Assembly (NCBI GenBank): GCA_949297215.1
Contig: CASFRV010000004.1
Coordinates: 1 to 64,000, forward strand
Length of the DNA: 64,000 nucleotides
Source: an uncultured Bacteroidales bacterium
GTDB taxonomy: Bacteria; Bacteroidota; Bacteroidia; Bacteroidales; Bacteroidaceae
Direction of reading: 5' to 3'
This document shows, one piece after another, positions 1 to 6,808 of the stretch. Under the pieces are notes generated by a model that worked only from the letters and a program-made list of their open reading frames with translations, was not told the DNA's origin and made no database searches. The stretch's first letter is position 1. Every line of letters begins with the position of its first letter. The position numbers were made by a program, and so were the translations under genes.

Positions 1-660
1 ACCCACCCTATAATGGGACCCCATAGGGGTCCAACTTCCCCTTACCGCGGGTAAGCCGCAGGCACACCCGCGGACAACGCTACGCGGTCATCCGCCAAGG
101 CCCCAAGCAACGCATCCCTGCGCCCGCACGACGTCGGGATGAAGTTCGACCCCCATGGGGTCGGAGTTGTGTGTGGTTCCTTTCCGCGGGTGCGCTACGC
201 TTACCCGCGGTTATAGAAAGTGCGACCCCTATGGGGTCGACAGCCTCGCTGCACTCACTTCACACCGCGCAGGTAGGCCGCGTAACTCGCGTCCCCATCG
301 TCAGTCCCTCCGTCGCACGAGCGGCCTCGAAGAGGCCGGGCTATCAGTAGCCGCGGGTGGAGCGAAGCGGAACCCGCGGTACGGGCCCACATAACGAAGA
401 GAGCCTCGAAGAGGCGTCTATGCCACAGGCCGCTACGGGCATAGCGACCTCTTCGAGGCCGACTTTATCGCCCGTCACCCCACCTCGGGTTCCGCTGCGC
501 TCCACCCGAGGTTACTCATAGCCCGGCCTCTTCGAGGCCGTCCGCCTCGCGGCAGCATTCCCCGCCACCCGCACGGAAAGTCCGCCACGTAGAGACGCGA
601 TTCATCGCGTCTCTCACCGCCCGGACGGCCCGGCGCAGGAGAAGGCACCCGCACGCACGG
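1..660. repeat. Palindrome cluster A, copy 1 (noncoding repeat island)
   Basis: No credible gene lies in this stretch. It is a chain of short inverted repeats. GGACCCCATAGGGGTCC-type palindromes lie at 16-32, about 148-164 and about 225-241. Hairpins with arms CCGCGGGT/ACCCGCGG lie at 45-73, about 184-211 and 351-379. A variant with arms CCTCGGGT/ACCCGAGG lies at 483-511. Several GCCTCTTCGAGGC palindromes occur between about 325 and 540, and a GAGACGCGAT/ATCGCGTCTC hairpin at 591-614. The same modules recur in the same order near 12.05-12.73 kb, partly near 46.43-46.74 kb, and rearranged near 61.1-61.78 kb. The island may begin before the window. Function is unknown; the short reading frames here look like chance. 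Confidence 0.85.
591..614. repeat. GAGACGCG hairpin, copy 1
   Basis: Perfect inverted repeat with 11-bp arms, AGAGACGCGAT and ATCGCGTCTCT, separated by two bases. Five other copies lie at 11881-11904, 11967-11988, 12705-12726 (imperfect), 34496-34517 and 61755-61778. Most copies are followed or preceded by a conserved CACCGCCCGGACGGCCCG-like stretch. Confidence 0.85.
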
Positions 661-762
661 CCTTTTCGTCACCCGGGATGGTGGAATATCGGAAGGAATG
701 GGAAGAAACAGCGCAAAAAGGAAGAAAATGAATAGCTGTTAACATTTTTTACCCCCCCCGAA

Positions 763-793
763 TTGATATTTTGAGGTTTACTCCCTACATTTG
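763..793 (+). promoter_or_regulatory. Bacteroidota-type promoter for the secreted protein gene
   Basis: TTG at 763-765, a 20-base spacer, then TACATTTG at 786-793, matching the TAnnTTTG -7 element of Bacteroidota. The implied leader is about 130 bases before the ATG at 933. A poly-C run (about 752-759) lies just upstream. Confidence 0.6.
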
Positions 794-932
794 CGACGCT
801 TGAACAATCGACAGCTTGGCTGCTATGGAAAAACACGCCGAGTGCTGCTCTACGCAAATCCCGGCACATCGAAGAGAAATCACATCCAATTATCGGTAGA
901 ACATACCTAACAACATCAAAAACCAATCATCT

Positions 933-3419
933 ATGCGAAAATCTACCTTTTTGTGTACCCTGCTCGCCACGGCTTTGTGCAGCGCGGCGCAGGCACAGAG
1001 CGACATGGTGTACAGCCTCGTCACCTCGCCCGGCGGACTGACCGACGGCGGGACGTATGTGTTGAAATACACCGGCCCCGGCAGCCCCGCCAACGTGTAC
1101 ATCTATGAAGAAACGCCTCACACGTGCGTCAACAACAACGAATGGTTTGGCAACGGCTGGGATGCTGCCACCATCCTTGGCGACAACCCGGGCATCGTGC
1201 GCCGCCAAACGACAGGTACAGCCGACGCCCCCGCGTTCAGCGCCGAGGAAACGCAATATTTCTTCACGCTCGAAGCAGGCGAGAACGGCACGTTCGCCAT
1301 CAAGGCCGCCAGCGGCAACTACGTGGACGGACGCGACCTGGCGCAAGTGACGTCGAGCAAGGGCGTGCCCGTGCACACGGTGAGCAGCACGGTCAACAAG
1401 TCGTTTTTCACCTTTGAATGGAACAGCAGCTCGAGCCGCTGGAACATCGGCAACGGGGCTACCAGCGGACGCAACTATCTGAACGTGGGCGGCGTGGACA
1501 ACGGCTGCGTCACGATGTGGAACTCCCCCAACGGCAACGACAAGGGCAACTGGCAGATCTATGCCCTGATGGACGACGCCGTATCGGTCTCCGTGACGAG
1601 CCAAGTGGACTTGGGCGGCGGCGACGTGCGCACATACAGCACCGAGACGGTGACATCGGCCGTGGGCGCCACGGTGGCAGCCCCCGACATCACCTACCTG
1701 ACGCTGGCCGAGGGACAGCCCTCGGAGGTGGAGGTGACAGAGAACGGACAGACCATCACGTTCACCTACGTGCAGAACCTGCCCTTCGAAACGACGGCCA
1801 TGGCCGACGGCAGCTTCCCCGCCGACACGAAATGGTACGGCGTGGACATGCACTCGAACCAGACGGCTGCCAACGGCGGGCAATTTACATGGCAATACAA
1901 CGCCGACGATGCCCGCCTGCTGACACCCGGCACGCCTAAGGCGCTCAGCACGGTCCTGCCCTACGAGCAGCAGTTCTGCTTCGACGGCAACATCATGGAC
2001 GGCTTCAAGATATACAACCGCGCCGCAGGCGCAGGTATGACGCTCGAAAGCACCGCCAACAACCCCACCCTGACCGCCAACAACGCCAACAACCTGTGGA
2101 AACTCGTGAAGTCGACGGCCATTGATGGCGCCTTCTGCTTCCAACAGCCGGGCGGAACACAATATCTGAACCACCAGACGGAAAACAACGGCGCCATCCA
2201 CGTTGCCAAATATTGGACGGATCCCGACAACGGCTCGTCGTGCCGCGCCTTCCCCGCCGCCTCGTTCAGCTACAACTACCTGAGCAACTTCGCAGCAGCG
2301 CCTGCCGGCGCCGTGGGCGGCCTCACGGATGAAAATGCAACGGCACAGGCCGTTGAAGCCGTAGCTGCCTACGAGGACAACAAGTTCAACAGCGACTACT
2401 TTGCCGACGCCTTGGCTGCTGTATCTGCCGCCGCCGGCGACACGGTGGCCTTCGTTCCGGGTGCTTACTACCGCCTCGTCAACGTTGGGCTGGCCAATGG
2501 TACCGTCACCTACGCCGACGGCGCTGCCAACCTGACGGGCAACATCACCGAGGCCGATGCCCTGGCCGAGCCGGGCACCGTCATCCGCTTCGAACCCGTG
2601 GAGGGTGTGGAAGGACAGTACCACCTGATGGTGCAGGGCCGCTACTTCGGCACCACGCGCGGCAGCGTGCCCGTCGCCCTGACGGACGCCGCCGGTGCTC
2701 CTGCCTATACCATCGCAAAAGCCAACGTTGGGGGCCGCTTCGTCATCAAGGACGTGACGGGCGGCGACCAGGCCTACCTCAACTTGCAGTCCTCCTCGCG
2801 CAACGTGCTGGGGTGGAACAGCGGCGAGGACGCCAGCCGCTGGTACATTGTGCCTGCCACGGAGCTCACCGTCGCGCTCAACAGCGCTGAGGGCAGCACG
2901 TGGGCCAGCCTCTACCTGCCCTTCGGCGTCGAGCTGCCCGACGGACTGAAAGCCTACACCGGCACGCGCAACGACGAGGCTCAGACCGTGACGCTCACGG
3001 CCATCGACGCCGTGCCCGCCGGGACGGGCGTCATCCTGGAAGGCTCGGAAGAGACCTACACGCTCCCCATCGCCGACGTGACAGCCGACGTAACGGACAA
3101 CGCCTTCAGCGGTACGAACGTCCAGCTCACCGACATCGACAAGAGCAACTACTACACCTTAGGCTACGGCTCGAACGGCCTGGGCCTCTACCACCCCAAC
3201 GAAACGACGCTGCGCGCCAACGTGGCTTTCCTGCAAGCAGGCGCACAAGGCGTGCAGGGCTACCGCCTCATGCTCGACGGAACGACGACGGGCATCGAGG
3301 GCACACCGACAGCCGGCGCCGACAAGGCCGACACGTGGTACGACCTGAGCGGCCGCCGCGTGACGGCTCCCACGAAGGGCGTCTACATCCAGAACGGACG
3401 CAAGGTAGTGGTGAAATGA
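933..3419 (+). CDS. Large secreted protein with Prevotella-type C-terminal tail
   Basis: 828 residues. A signal peptide covers about residues 1-21 (basic MRK, hydrophobic core, cleavage near AQA-QS). The middle has repeated Trp/Gly-rich, beta-rich segments (YVLKYTGPGS, WNIGNGATSGRNYLNVGG, GRYFGTTRGSVPV) resembling lectin-like beta-trefoil or jelly-roll repeats, but I cannot name a family. The segment ASLYLPFGVELPDGLKAYTG (around residue 655) is common in Bacteroidales surface proteins. The last 30 residues (WYDLSGRRV ... GVYIQNGRKVVVK) form the conserved tail seen on many Prevotella secreted proteins, a possible sorting or anchoring signal. Two larger proteins at 53652 and 57475 share this organisation. 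Exported location is well supported; ligand or substrate is unknown. Confidence 0.85.
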   Translation: MRKSTFLCTLLATALCSAAQAQSDMVYSLVTSPGGLTDGGTYVLKYTGPGSPANVYIYEETPHTCVNNNEWFGNGWDAATILGDNPGIVRRQTTGTADAPAFSAEETQYFFTLEAGENGTFAIKAASGNYVDGRDLAQVTSSKGVPVHTVSSTVNKSFFTFEWNSSSSRWNIGNGATSGRNYLNVGGVDNGCVTMWNSPNGNDKGNWQIYALMDDAVSVSVTSQVDLGGGDVRTYSTETVTSAVGATVAAPDITYLTLAEGQPSEVEVTENGQTITFTYVQNLPFETTAMADGSFPADTKWYGVDMHSNQTAANGGQFTWQYNADDARLLTPGTPKALSTVLPYEQQFCFDGNIMDGFKIYNRAAGAGMTLESTANNPTLTANNANNLWKLVKSTAIDGAFCFQQPGGTQYLNHQTENNGAIHVAKYWTDPDNGSSCRAFPAASFSYNYLSNFAAAPAGAVGGLTDENATAQAVEAVAAYEDNKFNSDYFADALAAVSAAAGDTVAFVPGAYYRLVNVGLANGTVTYADGAANLTGNITEADALAEPGTVIRFEPVEGVEGQYHLMVQGRYFGTTRGSVPVALTDAAGAPAYTIAKANVGGRFVIKDVTGGDQAYLNLQSSSRNVLGWNSGEDASRWYIVPATELTVALNSAEGSTWASLYLPFGVELPDGLKAYTGTRNDEAQTVTLTAIDAVPAGTGVILEGSEETYTLPIADVTADVTDNAFSGTNVQLTDIDKSNYYTLGYGSNGLGLYHPNETTLRANVAFLQAGAQGVQGYRLMLDGTTTGIEGTPTAGADKADTWYDLSGRRVTAPTKGVYIQNGRKVVVK

Positions 3420-3460
3420 GGCATTGCCTTTCCTTTACAAACCCCTAAAACTGAAACAAC

Positions 3461-3625
3461 ATGAAGAAAACATATATGGCTCCCGCATCGGAGAGCATCG
3501 AGCTGCAAAGCGAATCGTTGATGGCCACCAGCCTCAGCCTGAACGAGGACGAGGCCGCCGTGTGGAACAGACACAAAGAAGAAGGCGCCTGGGACTCCTC
3601 AAGGTGGACGACGGGCGAAGAATAG
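3461..3625 (+). CDS. Small MKKTY...APA-type peptide, 54 residues
   Basis: A short frame starting 41 bases after the preceding stop reads MKKTYMAPASESIELQSESL, then a Ser/Asp/Glu-rich middle with WNRHKEEGAWDSSRW and the end TTGEE. The pattern (MKKxY.AP at the start, an E.LMAxS segment, WD.SRW near the end) is one I know from unannotated small proteins of Bacteroidales, often beside secreted protein genes. There is no signal peptide or membrane segment. The gene is probably cotranscribed with the preceding secreted protein and is followed by a terminator. Function is unknown. The pattern and context support a real gene despite its size. Confidence 0.7.
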   Translation: MKKTYMAPASESIELQSESLMATSLSLNEDEAAVWNRHKEEGAWDSSRWTTGEE

Positions 3626-3647
3626 CCGCCCCGACGGCATGACAGCA

Positions 3648-3688
3648 AACGCGGGACACCCCACCGACCGGGGCGTCCCGCGTTTCGT
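3648..3688 (+). terminator. Intrinsic terminator after the small peptide gene
   Basis: Arms ACGCGGGAC...CCC and GGGGCGTCCCGCGT flank a short loop, followed by TTTCGTTT. It lies 22 bases beyond the small peptide stop. Confidence 0.7.
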
Positions 3689-3727
3689 TTGGCGCCGGGC
3701 ACGTGCCACGGCACGGCCCATACGCAA

Positions 3728-3763
3728 CGAGGGCGCACCGCTTGTTGTTGCGGTGCGCCCTCG
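3728..3763 (-). terminator. Perfect hairpin downstream of the tRNA-Asn pair
   Basis: 14-bp perfect arms CGAGGGCGCACCGC and GCGGTGCGCCCTCG with an 8-base loop. It sits just past the 3' end of the minus-strand tRNA pair, so it probably ends that transcript. There is no clear T tract on either side, so a processing or attenuating role is also possible. Confidence 0.5.
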
Positions 3764-3768
3764 CGTGG

Positions 3769-3842
3769 CGCTTCAGGATGGGCTTGAACCAACGACCCCC
3801 TGATTAACAGTCAGGTGCTCTAACCAACTGAGCTACTGAAGC
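3769..3842 (-). tRNA. tRNA-Asn (GTT), copy 2 of a tandem pair
   Basis: On the minus strand the 74 bases fold as a complete cloverleaf. The acceptor arm GCTTCAG pairs with CTGAAGC and is followed by discriminator G. The D arm contains AGCTCAGTTGGTTAGAGC, the anticodon loop CTGTTAA has anticodon GTT, and the T arm contains GGTTCAAGC. No CCA is encoded. It is identical to the copy at 3863-3936, with a repeat period of 94 bases. Confidence 0.97.
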
Positions 3843-3862
3843 AGGTTCCGAAGAGGCAGAAG

Positions 3863-3936
3863 CGCTTCAGGATGGGCTTGAACCAACGACCCCCTGATTA
3901 ACAGTCAGGTGCTCTAACCAACTGAGCTACTGAAGC
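3863..3936 (-). tRNA. tRNA-Asn (GTT), copy 1 of a tandem pair
   Basis: Same sequence and cloverleaf as the neighbour at 3769-3842, with G as discriminator base. It is the promoter-proximal copy of a two-gene transcript read on the minus strand. Confidence 0.97.
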
Positions 3937-3980
3937 AGGTTCGGTGCGGTAAAACACCCGCCATCTTCGGATTTGCGCTG

Positions 3981-4011
3981 CAAAAGTAAGGGTTATTTTT
4001 GAAATTAGCAA
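3981..4011 (-). promoter_or_regulatory. Promoter of the tRNA-Asn pair
   Basis: Read on the minus strand: TTG at 4011-4009, a 20-base spacer, then TACTTTTG at 3988-3981, a full match to TAnnTTTG. It starts about 45 bases before the first tRNA and abuts the oppositely directed element at 4012-4019. Confidence 0.65.
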
Positions 4012-4019
4012 TATCTTTG
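4012..4019 (+). promoter_or_regulatory. -7 element for the PfkB kinase gene
   Basis: TATCTTTG matches the Bacteroidota -7 consensus and lies 25 bases before the ATG at 4045. No clear -33 TTG was found at the right spacing. It is adjacent and divergent to the tRNA-Asn promoter. Confidence 0.5.
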
Positions 4020-4044
4020 CAGGAAAAACCGCGAAAAAAATTTC

Positions 4045-5019
4045 ATGAAACGACTCTTAGGGATGGGCAATGCCCTGGTGGACGCCCTGCTGCGCCTTGA
4101 AAACGACGACTTGCTGGCACGCCTGGGCCTGGCCAAGGGAGCCATGCAGCTCATCGACACCACGCGCTTCCACGAAATACGCCTCCGCTTGGAAGGCCTG
4201 CACATGGCACGCGCCACGGGCGGCTCGGCGGCCAACACGGTGCAGGCCCTGGCACGGCTGGGGGCCCGCCCGGGGCTGGTGGGCATGACGGGCCGCGACG
4301 ACGACGGCCGCTTCTTTGCACGCCAGTGCCGCCGGCTGGGCATCGCCCCCTACCTGCTCGAAAGCGACCTGCCCACGGGCGTGGCATCGACCTTCATCTC
4401 GCCCGACGGCCAGCGCACCTTTGCCACCTATCTGGGCGCCGCCGCGCAGCTGCGCGCCGAGGACGTGCGCCCCGACTGGTTCCGCGACTTCGACTACTTC
4501 TACGTCGAGGGATACCTCGTGCAAAACCACCAACTCATCGACCGGGCCATCGACACGGCGCGCGAGGCGGGGTGCAGCGTGTGCCTCGACCTGTCGAGCT
4601 ACAATGTCGTGGCGGCCGACCGCGACTTCTTTGCCAGCCTGCTCCCACGCACCGACATCGTCTTCGCCAACGAAGACGAGGCCTACGCCTTTACGGGCAA
4701 GACGGCCGAACGGGCCCTCGACGAACTGGCCCGCATCTGCCCCACCGTGGTGGTGAAAACGGGACCCGGCGGAGCCATGGCGCGCTGCGGGGGCGAGATG
4801 GCCGAGTCGCCCGCGCCCGACGTGGAGCGCGTGGTGGACACGACGGGGGCCGGCGACTTCTTTGCGGCGGGCTTCCTCTACATGCACGCGCTGGGAGCCG
4901 ACCTGGTGGAATGTATCGACGCGGGCAACCTGCTGGGCAGTCACGTCATACAGACCGTGGGCGCATCGCTCACGGACGAGGCCTGGGCCGAGATACGCGA
5001 AACGCTGCCACGCCCCTGA
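4045..5019 (+). CDS. PfkB-family carbohydrate/nucleoside kinase (adenosine kinase-like)
   Basis: 324 residues. Ribokinase-fold kinase that transfers a phosphate from ATP to a sugar or nucleoside hydroxyl. The N-terminal substrate lobe carries GGSAANTVQALARLG (about residues 59-73), PfkB signature 1. The C-terminal signature DTTGAGDFFAAGF contains the catalytic base Asp271 and the anion hole GAGD. The N-terminal GMGNALVD is typical of the Bacteroidales homologues usually annotated as adenosine kinase, but substrate cannot be read from sequence. It stands before the S41 protease gene, a pairing I recall from other Bacteroidales, and has its own -7 element 25 bases upstream. Confidence 0.88.
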   Translation: MKRLLGMGNALVDALLRLENDDLLARLGLAKGAMQLIDTTRFHEIRLRLEGLHMARATGGSAANTVQALARLGARPGLVGMTGRDDDGRFFARQCRRLGIAPYLLESDLPTGVASTFISPDGQRTFATYLGAAAQLRAEDVRPDWFRDFDYFYVEGYLVQNHQLIDRAIDTAREAGCSVCLDLSSYNVVAADRDFFASLLPRTDIVFANEDEAYAFTGKTAERALDELARICPTVVVKTGPGGAMARCGGEMAESPAPDVERVVDTTGAGDFFAAGFLYMHALGADLVECIDAGNLLGSHVIQTVGASLTDEAWAEIRETLPRP

Positions 5020-5109
5020 CCGGCCACCCGACGGCCACGACACCCGACGGACGAGGCTCCACTCCTTATTATATATACACCCCACTCACTCTTCCCGAAA
5101 CAAGCTGAC

Positions 5110-6783
5110 ATGAAACGTTTCCTCCTTTCGCTCCTGCTGACGGCCCCTGCGCTGACGGCGGTGGCGCAAAACCACAACTTCGACGTGGCCCGCAACCTGG
5201 ACATCTTCAACGCCCTGTACAAGGAGCTCGACCTGAGCTACGTCGACACCCTCGACGCCGACAAGAACATCGGCAACGCCATTAACTACATGCTCCACCA
5301 GCTGGACCCCTACACCGAGTTCTACAAAGAGGACGAGGCCACTGACCTCAAACAGCTCACCACGGGACGCTACGCAGGCATCGGGTCGCCCATCATCTAC
5401 CGCAAGCAGGACGACCGATGCCTCTTCTCCGACCCCTACGAGGGGATGCCTGCGGCACGGGCAGGCGTTCGCACGGGCGACGTCATCATGGCCATCGACG
5501 GCAAGGACGTGGGCACGTGCGGCGAGCAGCAGCCCGGCGACTACTCGTCGGCCGTGAGCGCAGCGCTGCGCGGCGAACCGGGCACGACCTTTGAGCTCAC
5601 GGTGAAGCGACCCGGGACGGAGACGCCGCTCACCTTCAAGCTGACGCGCGAAACCATCCAGCAGCCGTCGGTGGCCTACGCCTGCGTGCTGAGCGACAGC
5701 ATCGGCTACGTATCGCTGACGGGCTACACCGAAAACACAGCGCGCGAGCTGCGCCTGGCCGTGGCCGGCCTGCGCCGCGACGGGGCACGGCGCCTCGTGC
5801 TCGACCTGCGCGGCAACCCCGGCGGCCTGCTGCGCGAGGCCGTGACCATCGTCAACTTCTTCGTGCCCAAGGGGCTCGAAGTGGTGCGCACGCAGGGCAA
5901 ACTCAAAGAGCAGCGCTACGTCTACAAGACCGAGGAGGAACCGCTCGACACGCACACACCGCTCGTCGTCCTGGTGGACTACGCCACCGCCTCGGCCGCC
6001 GAAATCACCTCGGGCGCCTTGCAGGACTACGACCGCGCCGTCATCGTGGGGCAGCGCACCTATGGCAAGGGACTCGTGCAGGAACCGCGCGAACTGCCCT
6101 ACAACACGTTCATGAAGCTCACCACAAGCAAATACTTCATCCCGTCGGGACGCTGCATCCAGGCCTACGACTTCAAAAACCGCAACGCCGACGGGCAGCC
6201 CCGCCACCTGCCCGACAGCCTCTGCCGCCTGTTCCACACGGCAGCCGGGCGCCCCGTGCGCGACGGCGGCGGCATCACGCCCGACGTGGCCGTCGAGCCC
6301 GACAGCCTGCCCGGCCTCGTGGCCTACCTGCAACTGTCGGACGCGCTCTTCGACTGGTGCGTGCGCTACCGCAACTCGCACGAACGCATCGCCGCGCCCG
6401 ACAGCTTCCGCCTGACGGAGGCCGAGCTCAACGACTTCAAGCAATATGTCAAAGAGAGCGACTTCACCTACGACCGCCGCAGCAAGAGCCTGCTCGACCT
6501 GCTGCGCAAAGTGGCGGCCGACGAGGGATATGCCGAGGACGCCAAGGCAGAGCTCGACGCCCTTGAAAAAAAGCTGACGCACGACATCGACGACGACCTG
6601 TCGCGCTGGCAGGACGAGGTGCGCCGCGTGGTGGAGAGCGAAATCGTGGCCAACTACTACTACGACCGCGGCGTGGCAGAATATAACCTGCCCTACGACA
6701 AAGACCTGCGCGAGGCCATCGCCATCCTGCGCGACGACGCCCGCTACCGCAGCCTGCTGGCTGCCCCAAAGGGCGAAAAATAA
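5110..6783 (+). CDS. S41-family C-terminal processing peptidase with PDZ domain
   Basis: 557 residues, exported (signal peptide about 1-19, ending VAQ). An N-terminal helical segment is followed by a PDZ domain (about 85-180; GIGSPIIYR, GMPAARAGVRTGDVIMAIDG) and the S41 core with LVLDLRGNPGGLL. The catalytic dyad is visible: Ser295 in YATASAAEI and Lys320 in RTYGKGLVQ. The C-terminal 150 residues are charged and helical. Such proteases trim or degrade periplasmic and outer-membrane proteins. The gene begins 91 bases after the kinase and is followed 26 bases later by the GH2 gene, so one transcript is plausible. Confidence 0.92.
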   Translation: MKRFLLSLLLTAPALTAVAQNHNFDVARNLDIFNALYKELDLSYVDTLDADKNIGNAINYMLHQLDPYTEFYKEDEATDLKQLTTGRYAGIGSPIIYRKQDDRCLFSDPYEGMPAARAGVRTGDVIMAIDGKDVGTCGEQQPGDYSSAVSAALRGEPGTTFELTVKRPGTETPLTFKLTRETIQQPSVAYACVLSDSIGYVSLTGYTENTARELRLAVAGLRRDGARRLVLDLRGNPGGLLREAVTIVNFFVPKGLEVVRTQGKLKEQRYVYKTEEEPLDTHTPLVVLVDYATASAAEITSGALQDYDRAVIVGQRTYGKGLVQEPRELPYNTFMKLTTSKYFIPSGRCIQAYDFKNRNADGQPRHLPDSLCRLFHTAAGRPVRDGGGITPDVAVEPDSLPGLVAYLQLSDALFDWCVRYRNSHERIAAPDSFRLTEAELNDFKQYVKESDFTYDRRSKSLLDLLRKVAADEGYAEDAKAELDALEKKLTHDIDDDLSRWQDEVRRVVESEIVANYYYDRGVAEYNLPYDKDLREAIAILRDDARYRSLLAAPKGEK

Positions 6784-6808
6784 ACAGCGACATCCTAACT
6801 ACATCTAT

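Noticed and set aside
155-394. Short frames in cluster A (MGSELC-type, also seen at 12.27 and 46.4 kb)
   Set aside because: The recurrent peptide follows from repeated palindromic DNA. Several frames on both strands are open and no start is placed consistently.
927-2624. Long minus-strand open frame (565 codons) opposite the first secreted protein gene
   Set aside because: Its product is Val/Gly/His/Arg-rich with no domain, as expected from the antisense of high-GC coding DNA. The plus-strand frame has a signal peptide and a known C-terminal tail. The same reasoning removes similar antisense frames at 5086-6582, 6464-9328, 53811-57233 and 57793-61209.
3769-3936. The tandem tRNA block as a possible CRISPR-like or phage attachment repeat
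   Set aside because: The repeats are two complete tRNA-Asn genes with a normal cloverleaf. There is no integrase nearby and no further duplicated tRNA fragment in the window.
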